A stretch of 64,000 nt of DNA from Streptomyces sp. NBC_00376 (lineage in GTDB: Bacteria > Actinomycetota > Actinomycetes > Streptomycetales > Streptomycetaceae), in the NCBI RefSeq assembly GCF_036077095.1, contig NZ_CP107960.1, forward strand, positions 3,534,001 through 3,598,000. The letters run 5' to 3'. The notes under the pieces are model-generated. The model worked only from the letters and a program-made list of their open reading frames with translations, searched no databases and was not told the DNA's origin. Below are positions 46,246 to 55,931 of the stretch, piece after piece. Position 1 is the stretch's first letter. Every line of letters begins with the position of its first letter. Position numbers and translations under genes: made by a program.

Positions 46246-46360
46246 TGGTGTCCTCCGAAGATGCTCCGAAACCGCAAAACCAAATCAACCAAAGCAAAGC
46301 AACGCAACAAGCCTATGAACGCCTTATGCCGTTATACGCCCGAAGGTGCCGATAAACGAA

Positions 46361-46393
46361 CGCCCCGGCAGCACGAGGTGTGCCGCCGGGGCG
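46361..46393 (-). terminator. Terminator after rpsI
   Basis: Arms CGCCCCGGC (46361-46369) and GCCGGGGCG (46385-46393), 9 bp with a 15-nt loop that can extend the stem imperfectly. It begins 28 bp beyond the rpsI stop on the minus strand and precedes glmM by 116 bp. Confidence 0.78.
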
Positions 46394-46420
46394 AACGTGT
46401 AAAGCAGATGAGCAGGCGGA

Positions 46421-46948
46421 TTAGCGCTTGCTGTACTGCGGGGCCTTGCGGGCCTTCTTGAGACCGGCCTTCTTGCGCTCGACCGCACGGTCGTCACGGG
46501 AGAGGAAGCCGGCCTTCTTCAGCGGGGCGCGGTTGTTGTCCACGTCCGCCTCGTTCAGCGCACGGGCCACGCCGAGACGCAGGGCGCCGGCCTGACCCGA
46601 GACGCCGCCACCCGAGATGCGGGCGATGACGTCGTAGCGGTTGTCGAGCTCGAGCACCTTGAAGGGCTCGTTGACTTCCTGCTGGTGCACCTTGTTGGGG
46701 AAGTAGTCCTCAAGGGTGCGACCGTTGATCTTCCACTTGCCGGTGCCCGGAACGATCCGGACGCGGGCAATGGCGTTCTTCCGACGGCCAAGGCCGGCGG
46801 CGGGCTGCGGGTCGCCGAAGCGGGACGCCAGCGACTCGCTGGTGTACTCGCCCTCGACGGGAACCTCGGACTCGAAGGTGGTCACCTCGGCGAAGACCTC
46901 TTCGCCCTCGGTGCCCTCGACGGGGTTCTCAACAGTGGTCTCGGCCAC
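46421..46948 (-). CDS. rpsI: 30S ribosomal protein S9
   Basis: 175 aa. The conserved S9 core starts [26 protein letters not shown] near residue 53 and ends with the tRNA P-site-contacting basic tail [12 protein letters not shown]. The first 50 residues are an acidic extension ([24 protein letters not shown]) typical of actinobacterial S9. GTG start with GAGGAG. Partner of rplM. Confidence 0.97.
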   Translation of the reverse strand: MAETTVENPVEGTEGEEVFAEVTTFESEVPVEGEYTSESLASRFGDPQPAAGLGRRKNAIARVRIVPGTGKWKINGRTLEDYFPNKVHQQEVNEPFKVLELDNRYDVIARISGGGVSGQAGALRLGVARALNEADVDNNRAPLKKAGFLSRDDRAVERKKAGLKKARKAPQYSKR

Positions 46949-46992
46949 GATTCTCCTCAGATCTTTCTTTTGGTCTTAGGGGGAGGCCGGAA

Positions 46993-47436
46993 CTACTGCG
47001 CGACCTGGGTGATCTCGAACGGGACCGGCTGCTGAGCAGCGTGCGGGTGCTGGTCGCCCGCGTAGACCTTGAGCTTCGAGAGCATCTGACGGCCCAGGCT
47101 GTTCTTGGGGATCATGCCCTTGATGGCCTTCTCGACGGCCTTCTCGGGGCTCTTGGCGAGCAGCTCGTCGTAACGGACGGAGCGCAGACCACCCGGGAAC
47201 CCGGAGTGGCGGTACGCCATCTTCTGGGTCTTCTTGTTGCCGGAGAGGTGAACCTTCTCGGCGTTGATGATGATGACGAAGTCGCCCATGTCCATGTGGG
47301 GGGCGTAGATCGCCTTGTGCTTGCCGCGGAGGAGGTTCGCAGCCGTGGTGGCGAGACGACCCAGGACGATGTCCTGCGCGTCAATGATGTGCCACTGGCG
47401 CGTCACATCGCCGGGCTTGGGGCTGTACGTACGCAC
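46993..47436 (-). CDS. rplM: 50S ribosomal protein L13
   Basis: 147 aa, assembles early on 23S r[57 protein letters not shown] and the C-terminal [20 protein letters not shown] are standard. GTG start at 47436. First gene of the rplM-rpsI operon; its leader lies in the 352-bp gap upstream. Confidence 0.97.
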   Translation of the reverse strand: MRTYSPKPGDVTRQWHIIDAQDIVLGRLATTAANLLRGKHKAIYAPHMDMGDFVIIINAEKVHLSGNKKTQKMAYRHSGFPGGLRSVRYDELLAKSPEKAVEKAIKGMIPKNSLGRQMLSKLKVYAGDQHPHAAQQPVPFEITQVAQ

Positions 47437-47788
47437 TTCGTAGCCTTCGCTTCTTCAGTGGATGGGGTCCAGACACATGGCACCTCTGAAGCGATCATGC
47501 AGCTGGAGCTCACAATGCCGGGGACGCTGCCCGTATGCGAGCCACTGGTAACTGCTCCAGAGAACCTACGTAAGGGCCCTACGCGTGAGAACGACGAAGC
47601 CAATACGCATAACAAGCAACGAGACTACCCGCCCCGCCCCGGACGGGTCAAAACGCGTGGCCCTCGGGCGGGCGGCAGCGGGGTTCCCCGGCCTGGCCGG
47701 CCCCGCTGCCGGGGGTTCCGTCCTCAATCGCCGGACGGGCTGGTCGGTGCGGGTTCCCCGCGGGGGTGCGGACCGTGGAGCAACCGCG
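47437..47788 (-). promoter_or_regulatory. rplM leader and promoter region
   Basis: No gene found in this 352-bp stretch between the ABC-F stop and rplM. A candidate promoter on the minus strand is TTGGCT (47603-47598), 16-nt spacer, TAGGGC (47581-47576). It would give a leader of about 135 nt before the rplM GTG, a length that leaves room for regulation by a ribosomal protein. I see no established L13 leader motif. The part nearest the ABC-F gene contains the hairpin listed next. Confidence 0.4.
47718..47738. repeat. Hairpin within a sequence that recurs in Streptomyces genomes
   Basis: CCGTCC (47718-47723), loop TCAATCGCC, GGACGG (47733-47738). The surrounding TCCTCAATCGCCGGACGGGC is one I recognise from many Streptomyces intergenic regions. 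It lies just past the ABC-F stop and may work as its terminator. Confidence 0.5.
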
Positions 47789-49408
47789 TCACCGGGCCCG
47801 TTCCACCCGCCGCTCGTCCCACACCGGCTCCGCCGTCTCGCGTACGACGCCGTCCGAGCCGAACACCAGATAGCGGTCGAAGGACTTCGCGAACCAGCGG
47901 TCGTGGGTGACGGCCAGCACCGTTCCCTCGTACGCCTCCAGGCCGTCCTGGAGGGCCTCCGCCGACTCCAGGTCCAGGTTGTCCGTCGGCTCGTCGAGGA
48001 GCAGCGCGGTCGTGCCGGCCAGCTCCAGGAGAAGGATCTGGAACCGTGCCTGCTGGCCGCCGGACAGCTTCTCGAAGGGCTGGTCGCCCTGGCGTTCCAG
48101 CTCGTAGCGGCGCAGCACGGACATCGCCCCGCCGCGGTCCTTGGCGTGCTCGGTCCACAGGATCTCGACGAGCGTCTTGCCCAGCAGCTCCGGATGGGCG
48201 TGGGTCTGCGCGAAGTGGCCCGGCACGACCCGGGCCCCCAGCTTCCACTCCCCGGTGTGCGCGACCTGCTCGCCCGCGAGGAGCCGCAGGAAGTGCGACT
48301 TGCCCGATCCGTTCGAGCCGAGGACGGCGACCCGTTCCCCGTAGAAGATCTCCAGGTCGAACGGCTTCATCAGCCCGGACAGCTCAAGGTTCTTGCAGGT
48401 CACCGCGCGCACCCCGGTCCGCCCGCCGCGCAGCCGCATCCTGATGTCCTGCTCGCGCGGCGGCTCCGGCGGCGGGCCCGCGTCCTCGAACTTCTTGAAG
48501 CGGGTCTGCATCGCCCGGTAGCGGGACGCCATGTCGGGGCTGATCGCCGCCTGCTGCCGCAGCCGGTGGACCAGCGCCTTCAGCCGGGCGTGCTCCTCCT
48601 CCCAGCGCCGCAGCAGCTCCTCGAACCGGGCGAACCGGTCCTTGCGGGCCTGGTGGTACGTGTCGAAGCCGGCGCCGTGCACCCACACGTCGCTGCCCGC
48701 CGGGCTCGGCTCCACGCTGACGATCTTCTCGGCGGCCCTGGACAGCAGCTCGCGGTCGTGCGAGACGAACAGGACCGTCTTGCGGGTCTCCTTGAGCCGG
48801 TCCTCCAGCCACCGCTTGCCGGGCACGTCGAGATAGTTGTCCGGCTCGTCGAGCAGCAGCACCTCGTCGGGCCCCCGCAGCAGCGCCTCCAGGACCAGGC
48901 GCTTCTGCTCACCTCCGGAGAGCGTGCGCACCTCGCGCCACTGCGCCTTCTCGTACGGGACACCGAGCGCGGCCATGGTGCACATGTCCCAGACGGTCTC
49001 GGCCTCGTACCCCCGGGCCTCCGCCCAGTCGCTCAGAGCCTGCGCGTACTTCATCTGCGCGGCCTCGTCGTCGACGGTGAGGATCAGCTCCTCGGCCTTG
49101 TCGACCGCCAGGGCCACCTCCCTGATGCGCGGCTGGGACACGGAGACGAGCAGGTCCCGGACCGTGCGTTCGTCCCGCACCGAGCCCACGAACTGCTGCA
49201 TCACCCCGAGCCCGCCGCTCACCGAGACGGAGCCGCCGTGCGGCTGGAGCTCCCCGGCCAGCAGCCTGAGCAGCGTCGTCTTGCCGGCCCCGTTGGCCCC
49301 CACGAGGGCGACCACGGCCCCGTCCGCCACCCGGAACGAAGCATCGCCGAGCAGCACCCGCCCGTCCGGTAGGTAGTACTCAAGGTGGCCCGCTTCAAGA
49401 TGTCCCAT
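47789..49408 (-). CDS. ABC-F family ATPase
   Basis: 539 aa, no membrane helices, two ABC domains. Domain 1: Walker A GANGAGKTTLLRLLAG near residue 30, signature LSGGEQKRLVLEALL, Walker B LLLDEPDNYLD. A charged interdomain linker lies near 230-330 (RWEEEHARLKALVHRLRQQAA). Domain 2: GSNGSGKSHFLRLLAGE, LSGGQQARFQILLLEL and LLLDEPTDNLD. ABC-F proteins act on the ribosome as translation factors or antibiotic-protection proteins. The ATG at 49408 is preferred; GTG 49423 is possible. The position beside rplM fits a translation role, but this subfamily is not resolved here. Confidence 0.93.
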   Translation of the reverse strand: MGHLEAGHLEYYLPDGRVLLGDASFRVADGAVVALVGANGAGKTTLLRLLAGELQPHGGSVSVSGGLGVMQQFVGSVRDERTVRDLLVSVSQPRIREVALAVDKAEELILTVDDEAAQMKYAQALSDWAEARGYEAETVWDMCTMAALGVPYEKAQWREVRTLSGGEQKRLVLEALLRGPDEVLLLDEPDNYLDVPGKRWLEDRLKETRKTVLFVSHDRELLSRAAEKIVSVEPSPAGSDVWVHGAGFDTYHQARKDRFARFEELLRRWEEEHARLKALVHRLRQQAAISPDMASRYRAMQTRFKKFEDAGPPPEPPREQDIRMRLRGGRTGVRAVTCKNLELSGLMKPFDLEIFYGERVAVLGSNGSGKSHFLRLLAGEQVAHTGEWKLGARVVPGHFAQTHAHPELLGKTLVEILWTEHAKDRGGAMSVLRRYELERQGDQPFEKLSGGQQARFQILLLELAGTTALLLDEPTDNLDLESAEALQDGLEAYEGTVLAVTHDRWFAKSFDRYLVFGSDGVVRETAEPVWDERRVERAR

Positions 49409-49474
49409 GCACAGCATTGTCACGGCCCGCGAAGCCCTGGCCCAACCGGTTTACGTCTCCTCTAGGATCGCGGC

Positions 49475-50338
49475 ATGAGCTTTGGGCAAGGGGGGCCCTC
49501 CTGGGGGCCCGGGGACACACAGACTCCGGACTGGGCAGCGCTGGCCGACGAGTCCGCGGCGCGGGGCCGGCGCAAGAAGTGGCTGCTGATCGGCGGCGGC
49601 GTGCTCGCCACCGCCGCGATCGGCGCGATCGTGGCCACCGCGGTCATCTCGACCAACAAGAACAACAGCCCCACCGGCTCCGGCAAGAACGCGAGCGAGC
49701 TGCCCGCGCCGAGCGATCTGCCGCACGAGACCGCCGAGCCGGAGCCGTCCTTCTCCTCGGTGGCACCGCTCCCCCCGCCGAACCCGAAGGACTACATCTC
49801 CGACGCGAAGAAGGACCGGGCGCCGATCACCGTCGACGCGTTCTTCCCCGGCAAGAAGCTGACGATGGGCGACCGCGTCTACCTCAAGGGCGCGACGCAG
49901 CAGACGAAGAACTGCGCCGCGACCACGAAGGGCGCGCTCGGCTCGATCCTCGTGAACAACGGCTGCGACCAGGTCATCCGGGCCACGTACAGCAAGGACG
50001 GCGTCGCCGTCACCGTCGGGCTCGCGGTCTTCCGGACGGAGGCCCAGGCCAAGAAGGCGGCCCAGCAGGCGAGCGGCAGCATCGCCACGCTGAGCGGCGC
50101 AGGCGTACCGGCCTTCTGCCCGCCGGGATCGGTCTGCCGCCGCACCGCCAACTCCTACGGCCGTTACGCCTACTTCGCCATCAGCGGGTTCACCAACGGC
50201 AAGAGCGTCACCACGGCCGACAAGAAGGTCTACACCACCGGTGACGATCTGACGAACTTCACGTTCCGTCAGATCCACCACCGGGGCGAGGTCCAGGCCT
50301 CGGCAGCGGCCACCGCCCAGACCGCACGGACCGCCTGA
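49475..50338 (+). CDS. Single-pass membrane protein of unknown function
   Basis: 287 aa. Cytoplasmic N-terminus (SFGQGGPSWGPGDTQTPDWAALADESAARGRRKK), one helix near residues 36-58 (WLLIGGGVLATAAIGAIVATAVI), then an extracytoplasmic domain with four cysteines (TKNCAATT, NNGCDQV, AFCPPGSVCR) that could form two disulphides. No enzyme motif or named family recognised. It is divergent from the ABC-F gene and convergent with truA. Confidence 0.8.
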   Translation: MSFGQGGPSWGPGDTQTPDWAALADESAARGRRKKWLLIGGGVLATAAIGAIVATAVISTNKNNSPTGSGKNASELPAPSDLPHETAEPEPSFSSVAPLPPPNPKDYISDAKKDRAPITVDAFFPGKKLTMGDRVYLKGATQQTKNCAATTKGALGSILVNNGCDQVIRATYSKDGVAVTVGLAVFRTEAQAKKAAQQASGSIATLSGAGVPAFCPPGSVCRRTANSYGRYAYFAISGFTNGKSVTTADKKVYTTGDDLTNFTFRQIHHRGEVQASAAATAQTARTA

Positions 50339-50372
50339 CCCCGCTCCCTTCCCTCGTCCCGGGGAACGGCCC

Positions 50373-51227
50373 TCAGCAGCACCCGCCCCCGGGAAGCGTC
50401 CGCACATTGCGCGCTTCCCGGGCCCGGACGGCCAGCAACTCGTCGGCCGGGTAAGCCACTTCCTCCAGCGTCAGCCCGTGCGGGCGCACCACGTGCACGC
50501 CGGGGTCGCGGACCCGTGCCGCGAGCACCTGCGCGGGCCACTCGGGCCGGCGGCGTCCGTCCCCGACGAAGAGCGCGGCCCCGATCAGCGCGCGGACCAT
50601 GTTGTGGCAGAACGCGTCCGCCTGCACGGTCGCCGTCAGGATCCCGCTCGCCTCGTCCCGGACCCAACTCAGCTTCTGCAGCGTACGGATGGTCGTCGCG
50701 CCCTCGCGCTTCTTGCAGTACGCGGCGAAGTCGTGCTCACCGGTCATCAGGGCGGCCGCCTCGTTCATGGCGTCCAGGTCCAACGACCGGTCGTGCCACA
50801 GCACATGACCGCGCAACAACGGGTCCACCCCGCCTTGCCGGTCGGAGACACGGTAGGCGTAACGACGCCACAGCGCCGAGAACCGCGCGTTGAAGCCCTC
50901 GGGTGCCGGCGCGATCCGCCAGATCCGTACGTCCGGCGCCATCCGCCCGGCCATCCGCCGCAGCAGCTTGTCACCGTGCTCGGCCCACACCTCGTCCGGC
51001 AGGTCGACGTGCGCGACCTGCCCCCGCGCGTGCACCCCGGCATCGGTCCGGCCGGCGACGGTCAGGTCGTACGTCCGCGAGGACCGCGTCACGGTCCGCA
51101 GCGCGTCCTCGATCTCGCCCTGTACGGTCCGCCTGGAGGTCTGCTTCGCCCAGCCCGAGAAGTCCTTGCCGTCGTACGCCAGATCGAGCCGCACCCGTAC
51201 GAAGCCGGGCTCCACTTCGTCACTCAC
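50373..51227 (-). CDS. truA: tRNA pseudouridine(38-40) synthase
   Basis: 284 aa. [33 protein letters not shown] at the N terminus, and the catalytic aspartate in [18 protein letters not shown] near residue 63. RRYAYRV and [24 protein letters not shown] near 215 follow. The start is GTG at 51227; an ATG five bases upstream is out of frame. It lies downstream of rplQ across a terminator. The Cys-Cys C-terminal end is unusual but harmless-looking. Confidence 0.96.
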   Translation of the reverse strand: MSDEVEPGFVRVRLDLAYDGKDFSGWAKQTSRRTVQGEIEDALRTVTRSSRTYDLTVAGRTDAGVHARGQVAHVDLPDEVWAEHGDKLLRRMAGRMAPDVRIWRIAPAPEGFNARFSALWRRYAYRVSDRQGGVDPLLRGHVLWHDRSLDLDAMNEAAALMTGEHDFAAYCKKREGATTIRTLQKLSWVRDEASGILTATVQADAFCHNMVRALIGAALFVGDGRRRPEWPAQVLAARVRDPGVHVVRPHGLTLEEVAYPADELLAVRAREARNVRTLPGGGCC

Positions 51228-51268
51228 CCATGGGTCCTTTCCTGCGAGTGCACGCAGATGCATACGGA

Positions 51269-51306
51269 ACGGGCCCGCACCGCCCCGAAGGGTGATGCGG
51301 GCCCGT
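51269..51306 (-). terminator. Terminator at the end of the alpha-operon segment
   Basis: Perfect 11-bp arms ACGGGCCCGCA (51269-51279) and TGCGGGCCCGT (51296-51306), 16-nt loop, starting 18 bp after the rplQ stop. Confidence 0.88.
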
Positions 51307-51324
51307 CCAGTGGTCTCAGAACGC

Positions 51325-51825
51325 TCAGGCGTCCTTGGACTCCGCGTCGTCGGCCGGCTTGGCGTCCTCGACGGCCTCGGCCGGAGCCTCGTCCTTCTTG
51401 AGGGCGTCTTCCTTGACCGCACGCTTCGTGGCGGCCTCGGCCTCACCGGTGGCCTGCTGGGCCACGGTCAGCGCCTCGACCAGCTCGATGACGGCCATCG
51501 GGGCGTTGTCGCCACGACGGTTGCCGATCTTGGTGATGCGGGTGTAACCACCGGGGCGGTTCTCGTACCGCGGGGCGATCTCGGTGAAGAGCGTGTGGAC
51601 GACGCCCTTGTCCGTGATCGACTGCAGCACCAGGCGACGGTTGTGGATGTCGCCCTTCTTCGCCTTGGTGATGAAACGCTCGGCGACCGGACGCAGGCGA
51701 CGGGCCTTGGCCTCGGTCGTGGTGATGCGGCCGTGCTCGAACAGCGACTTCGCGAGGTTGTTGAGAAGCAGCTTCTCGTGCGCGGCGCTGCCGCCCAGAC
51801 GGGCACCCTTGGCGGGCTTCGGCAT
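51325..51825 (-). CDS. rplQ: 50S ribosomal protein L17
   Basis: 166 aa from the ATG at 51825 (AAGGAGA upstream). The L17 core [46 protein letters not shown] runs to about residue 120. A 45-residue Ala/Glu/Asp/Lys tail ([28 protein letters not shown]) follows. Last gene of the alpha segment. Confidence 0.97.
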   Translation of the reverse strand: MPKPAKGARLGGSAAHEKLLLNNLAKSLFEHGRITTTEAKARRLRPVAERFITKAKKGDIHNRRLVLQSITDKGVVHTLFTEIAPRYENRPGGYTRITKIGNRRGDNAPMAVIELVEALTVAQQATGEAEAATKRAVKEDALKKDEAPAEAVEDAKPADDAESKDA

Positions 51826-52004
51826 GGTGTTTCTCCTTGTGTGCTGCACCGGCCGTATCAGGTACCGGTGTCAGTTCCCGTGCGGCGGACGCCACCCGGA
51901 AGTTCAAGAGCCGACGGGCAGATCAAGCCCGTCGGCGATCGAGGACAAAGCCTCACCCCGGTCCGGGGCGCCCGGAAAACCCAGGCGCCCCGGCCGGAGG
52001 CGGA

Positions 52005-53027
52005 TCAGTACTGCTCGGTCTCCACGAAACCGGCGTCCGCGTCGTCGTCGGCGCCGAAGGCGTCGGCGGCGGCGGTCGGGTCGAAGCCGGGAGGCGAGTC
52101 CTTCAGCGCGAGGCCCATACCGGCCAGCTTCGCCTTGACCTCGTCGATCGACTTCGCACCGAAGTTGCGGATGTCGAGCAGGTCGGCCTCGGAACGGGCC
52201 ACGAGCTCACCCACGGAGTGGATGCCCTCGCGCTTGAGGCAGTTGTACGAGCGGACCGTGAGCTCCAGCTCCTCGATCGGCAGCGCCAGATCGGCGGCGA
52301 GCGCGGCGTCCGTCGGGGACGGGCCCATGTCGATGCCCTCGGCGTCGATGTTGAGCTCGCGCGCCAGGCCGAACAGCTCGACCAGGGTCTTGCCGGCCGA
52401 CGCCATGGCGTCACGCGGACGCATGGCCTGCTTGGTCTCGACGTCGACGATCAGCTTGTCGAAGTCGGTGCGCTGCTCGACACGGGTCGCCTCGACCTTG
52501 TACGTGACCTTGAGCACCGGCGAGTAGATGGAGTCGACCGGGATACGGCCGATCTCCTGGCCCGCCTGCTTGTTCTGGACGGCGGAGACGTAGCCGCGAC
52601 CGCGCTCGACGGTCAGCTCCATCTCCAGCTTGCCCTTGCCGTTGAGCGTGGCCAGGACCAGGTCCGGGTTGTGGACCTCGACACCGGCCGGCGGGGCGAT
52701 GTCAGCAGCGGTGACCAGGCCGGGGCCCTGCTTGCGCAGGTACATCACGACCGGCTCGTCGTGCTCCGAGGAGACGACCAGCTGCTTGATGTTGAGGATG
52801 AGGTCGGTGACGTCCTCCTTGACGCCCGGCACGGTGGTGAACTCGTGCAGGACACCGTCGATCCGGATGCTGGTGACAGCAGCGCCGGGGATCGAGGAGA
52901 GGAGCGTACGGCGAAGAGAGTTGCCGAGGGTGTAACCGAAGCCCGGCTCCAGCGGCTCGATGACGAACCGGGAGCGGAACTCGTCAACGACCTCTTCGGT
53001 CAGCGACGGACGCTGAGCGATAAGCAT
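52005..53027 (-). CDS. rpoA: RNA polymerase alpha subunit
   Basis: 340 aa. The N-terminal dimerisation domain is [32 protein letters not shown]. The C-terminal domain near residues 245-315 ([46 protein letters not shown]) carries the 265-determinant and binds UP elements and activators. It ends in an acidic tail. There is no rpsD between rpsK and rpoA, unlike the E. coli alpha operon. Confidence 0.98.
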   Translation of the reverse strand: MLIAQRPSLTEEVVDEFRSRFVIEPLEPGFGYTLGNSLRRTLLSSIPGAAVTSIRIDGVLHEFTTVPGVKEDVTDLILNIKQLVVSSEHDEPVVMYLRKQGPGLVTAADIAPPAGVEVHNPDLVLATLNGKGKLEMELTVERGRGYVSAVQNKQAGQEIGRIPVDSIYSPVLKVTYKVEATRVEQRTDFDKLIVDVETKQAMRPRDAMASAGKTLVELFGLARELNIDAEGIDMGPSPTDAALAADLALPIEELELTVRSYNCLKREGIHSVGELVARSEADLLDIRNFGAKSIDEVKAKLAGMGLALKDSPPGFDPTAAADAFGADDDADAGFVETEQY

Positions 53028-53160
53028 GTTGCGTTCCTTCAGTCGTGGGCGCCCACTATTTGACGCCCCCAGATACTGACAAGGGTACGGGCGGCACGAC
53101 CCCGAAGGGGCCGTACCGCCCGGACCCACGAGCTACTGCCTGGAGCAGAGCCCGAAAAAA

Positions 53161-53565
53161 TCAGACGCGGCGACGCTTGGGCGGGCGGCATCCGTTGTGC
53201 GGGGTGGGGGTGACGTCCTGGATCGAGCCGACCTCCAGGCCGGTGGCCTGGAGCGAACGGATCGCGGTCTCGCGGCCGGAGCCCGGACCCTTGACGAAGA
53301 CGTCAACCTTGCGCATGCCGTGCTCCTGCGCGCGGCGGGCGGCCGACTCGGCGGCCATCTGCGCGGCGAAGGGGGTGGACTTGCGCGAGCCCTTGAAGCC
53401 GACGTGGCCGGCGGAGGCCCAGGAGATCACGTTGCCCGAGGGGTCCGTGATCGAGACGATCGTGTTGTTGAACGTGCTCTTGATGTGCGCGTGGCCGTGA
53501 GCGACGTTCTTCTTTTCCTTGCGACGCACCTTCTTGGCTGCGCCCTGACGACCCTTGGGGGGCAT
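53161..53565 (-). CDS. rpsK: 30S ribosomal protein S11
   Basis: 134 aa. A basic N-terminal tail ([28 protein letters not shown]) precedes the S11 core [38 protein letters not shown], with [23 protein letters not shown] end ([20 protein letters not shown]). Platform protein contacting 16S rRNA helices. 105 bp downstream of rpsM. Confidence 0.97.
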   Translation of the reverse strand: MPPKGRQGAAKKVRRKEKKNVAHGHAHIKSTFNNTIVSITDPSGNVISWASAGHVGFKGSRKSTPFAAQMAAESAARRAQEHGMRKVDVFVKGPGSGRETAIRSLQATGLEVGSIQDVTPTPHNGCRPPKRRRV

Positions 53566-53670
53566 GTCTTGACTCCAGATGGAGAGGGGAGGTGATCGGT
53601 CCTACAGCGAAGACCGCTGGTTGCTGCGGATGACCGGTGGCCCGGACGTCCGCAGTGCGTCCGCTGAGGA

Positions 53671-54051
53671 CTACTTCTTGCCCGGCTTCTTCTTACCGGC
53701 GATCGCGCGACGCGGGCCCTTGCGGGTACGAGCGTTCGTGCTGGTGCGCTGGCCGTGGACCGGCAGGCCGCGGCGGTGACGCAGACCCTGGTAGCAGCCG
53801 ATCTCGACCTTGCGGCGGATGTCGGCCTGGATCTCGCGACGGAGGTCACCCTCGGTGCGGAGGTTGGCGTCCACGTACTCGCGGATCTTGACCAGGTCCT
53901 CTTCGGCCAGGTCGCGAACGCGGGTGTTGGGGTTCACGCCAGTGGTGGCGAGAATCTCCTTGGACCGGGTGCGCCCGATACCGAAGACGTAGGTGAGGGC
54001 AACCTCCACGCGCTTTTCGCGCGGGATGTCAACACCTGAAACGCGTGCCAT
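53671..54051 (-). CDS. rpsM: 30S ribosomal protein S13
   Basis: 126 aa. [33 protein letters not shown] at the N terminus, [25 protein letters not shown] near residue 92, and a lysine-rich end that reaches the P-site tRNA. Follows rpmJ by 194 bp. Confidence 0.97.
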   Translation of the reverse strand: MARVSGVDIPREKRVEVALTYVFGIGRTRSKEILATTGVNPNTRVRDLAEEDLVKIREYVDANLRTEGDLRREIQADIRRKVEIGCYQGLRHRRGLPVHGQRTSTNARTRKGPRRAIAGKKKPGKK

Positions 54052-54245
54052 TCAATGGCTCCAGTTGTTAATTCGGGGGTCTTCCGCAGTGCCGCTCCCG
54101 ATCGCCGACCTCTCGTGACGAGAGGTGGTACGCCCGGGTCCCCGGCCCCCACCGGAGGTGTCGTCAGCCGAAGCTTGGACGGACTCTGCGTATGTACGTT
54201 TTACGTGCGTCGCGCGAAGTGCTGCGAGATGCAGGGGGTCGTGCG

Positions 54246-54359
54246 TCAGCCCTGGCGCTGCTTGTGGCGCAGGTTGTCGCAGATGACCATGACCCGACCG
54301 TGTCGGCGGATCACCTTGCACTTGTCGCAGATCTTCTTGACGCTCGGCTTGACCTTCAT
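54246..54359 (-). CDS. rpmJ: 50S ribosomal protein L36
   Basis: 37 aa starting [19 protein letters not shown] and ending with a basic [10 protein letters not shown]. Cys11, Cys14, Cys27 and His32 form the zinc ribbon, so this is the zinc-containing (C+) form. Zinc-free paralogues in Streptomyces are zinc-starvation genes elsewhere. Between infA and rpsM, in the usual order. Confidence 0.96.
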   Translation of the reverse strand: MKVKPSVKKICDKCKVIRRHGRVMVICDNLRHKQRQG

Positions 54360-54419
54360 GGGATGTCAGGTTCTCCGGGTCAGTGCCGTCACCACGCGGA
54401 AGCGAGGTGGAGGCAAGAT

Positions 54420-54641
54420 CTACTTGTAGCGGTAGACGATCCGGCCACGCGTCAGGTCGTACGGGGAGAGCTCCACGACGACCCGGTCATCCGGAAGGAT
54501 TCGGATGTAGTGCATCCGCATCTTGCCGCTGATGTGCGCGAGGACCTTGTGACCGTTCTGGAGCTCCACCTTGAACATGGCGTTCGGGAGGGACTCGATC
54601 ACGGTGCCCTCAATTTCGATGGCACCTTGCTTCTTGGCCAC
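54420..54641 (-). CDS. infA: Translation initiation factor IF-1
   Basis: 73-aa S1/OB-fold protein binding the ribosomal A site. [52 protein letters not shown] is near-invariant. Start GTG 54641, giving VAKKQGA. First gene of the infA-rpmJ-rpsM-rpsK-rpoA-rplQ group, with a 316-bp leader region ahead. Confidence 0.97.
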   Translation of the reverse strand: MAKKQGAIEIEGTVIESLPNAMFKVELQNGHKVLAHISGKMRMHYIRILPDDRVVVELSPYDLTRGRIVYRYK

Positions 54642-54957
54642 GCTTCGCCTTTCGAATCGGCTACCTTGATCGACTTTCGGCACAGCATGCGGACACACTG
54701 ATGCACGAGAGCCGACGAGTCAGTCTACGTCAGCGGACCCCAAAAGACGAATCCGTCAAGTTTGCCCACCGAGGGAGATCCTTAGACCTCGACAAGCGGG
54801 TCAAATCCCCCGGGTGTCGTCACCCGATGGGGTATCCCCTGGTCCTCAAGACCTCGGGGAAGGGTCCGGCGCCACCTCGATGCCGGCCCCTCCTTCACGC
54901 AGCCCTCGCGGGCTCGGCGCCGGAGCGCCTCACAGGCTTCGGCCGGCGGTCATGTCG
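54642..54957 (-). promoter_or_regulatory. Region between map and infA, with a candidate promoter
   Basis: No gene seen in this 316-bp gap. On the minus strand TAGACT (54727-54722) is a good HrdB-type -10. The only clear TTGACG (54759-54754) is 26 bp upstream, too far for an ordinary -35, so the promoter may rely on an extended -10 or an activator. The size of the gap and the -10 suggest the infA-rplQ genes have their own start. Confidence 0.4.
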
Positions 54958-55794
54958 TCACCCCAGCGGGTCCGGCGCTACCTCGATCCCGTACTGCGCC
55001 AGCTTCGCCCGGCCGCAGTCGGGGGCGGTCAGGACCAGGGGGCCCTGCTCGGTGAGGGCGATCGAGTGCTCCCAGTGGGAGGACCAGGTGCCGTCCGTCG
55101 TGATGACCGTCCAGTCGTCCTGGAGCACCTCGGTCTGCGCGGTACCGAGCGAGACCATCGGCTCGATGGCCAGGCAGACGCCGGGGACGAGCTTGATGCC
55201 CTTGCCGCGCTTGCGGGCGACGTAGTTCAGCAGGTGCGGGTCCATGTGCATCTCGGTGCCGATGCCGTGGCCGCCGTAGTCCTCGATGATCCCGTACTTG
55301 CCGGTGGCGGGGCGGGGCTGGCGGCGGATGTAGGACTCGATCGCCTTCGAGATGTCGACGAGGCGGTTGTTCACCTTCATCGCGGCGATGCCGGCCCACA
55401 TGGACTCCTCCGTCACCCGGGAGAGCTCGACCAGCTCCGGAGCGTGACCGGTGCCCACGAAGGCCGTGTACGCGGCGTCGCCGTGCCAGCCGTCGACGAT
55501 CGCGCCGGCGTCGATGGAGATGATGTCGCCGTCCTTGAGGACCGTCTTCTCGTCCGGGATGCCGTGGACGACGACCTCGTTGACCGAGGTGCAGATGGTC
55601 GCGGGGAACCCGCCGTAACCGAGGAAGTTCGACTTCGCACCGTGATCGGCGATCACCTTGCGGGCGACCTGGTCCAGGTCCAGCGTGGTGGCGCCGGGCA
55701 CCGCCGCCTCGCGGGTGGCCGCGTGAATGGCAGCGACCACCAGCCCCGCCTCGCGCATCTTCGCGATCTGCTCGGGGGTCTTGATCTGCACCAT
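54958..55794 (-). CDS. map: Methionine aminopeptidase, type I
   Basis: 278 aa. Removes initiator methionine. IKTPEQIAKMREAGLVVAAIHA at the N terminus. The metal ligands are in VVHGIPDEKTVLKDGDIISIDAGAIVDGWHGDAA (two Asp), EDYGGHGIGTEMHMDPHL (His), AIEPMVSLG (Glu) and WSSHWEHSIAL (Glu/His). AGAGGCG precedes the ATG at 55794. It sits 137 bp beyond adk, with a strong hairpin between, so it is partly uncoupled from secY-adk. Confidence 0.96.
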   Translation of the reverse strand: MVQIKTPEQIAKMREAGLVVAAIHAATREAAVPGATTLDLDQVARKVIADHGAKSNFLGYGGFPATICTSVNEVVVHGIPDEKTVLKDGDIISIDAGAIVDGWHGDAAYTAFVGTGHAPELVELSRVTEESMWAGIAAMKVNNRLVDISKAIESYIRRQPRPATGKYGIIEDYGGHGIGTEMHMDPHLLNYVARKRGKGIKLVPGVCLAIEPMVSLGTAQTEVLQDDWTVITTDGTWSSHWEHSIALTEQGPLVLTAPDCGRAKLAQYGIEVAPDPLG

Positions 55795-55870
55795 TGCACG
55801 GCGCCTCTCTGCATCGGACTGCATCGAACGGTGATGTCTGCGGCGTACGCACACAACGATACGGCGCAAA

Positions 55871-55908
55871 CAGTCGGCCGCGGCGCCCATGGACGCCGCG
55901 GCCGACTG
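55871..55908. terminator. Hairpin between adk and map
   Basis: Perfect 15-bp inverted repeat (55871-55885 and 55894-55908) with an 8-nt loop, 23 bp after the adk stop. It is strong enough to act as a terminator or attenuator before map. Confidence 0.85.
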
Positions 55909-55931
55909 CACAAGTACTGCGGGTTCTGCGC

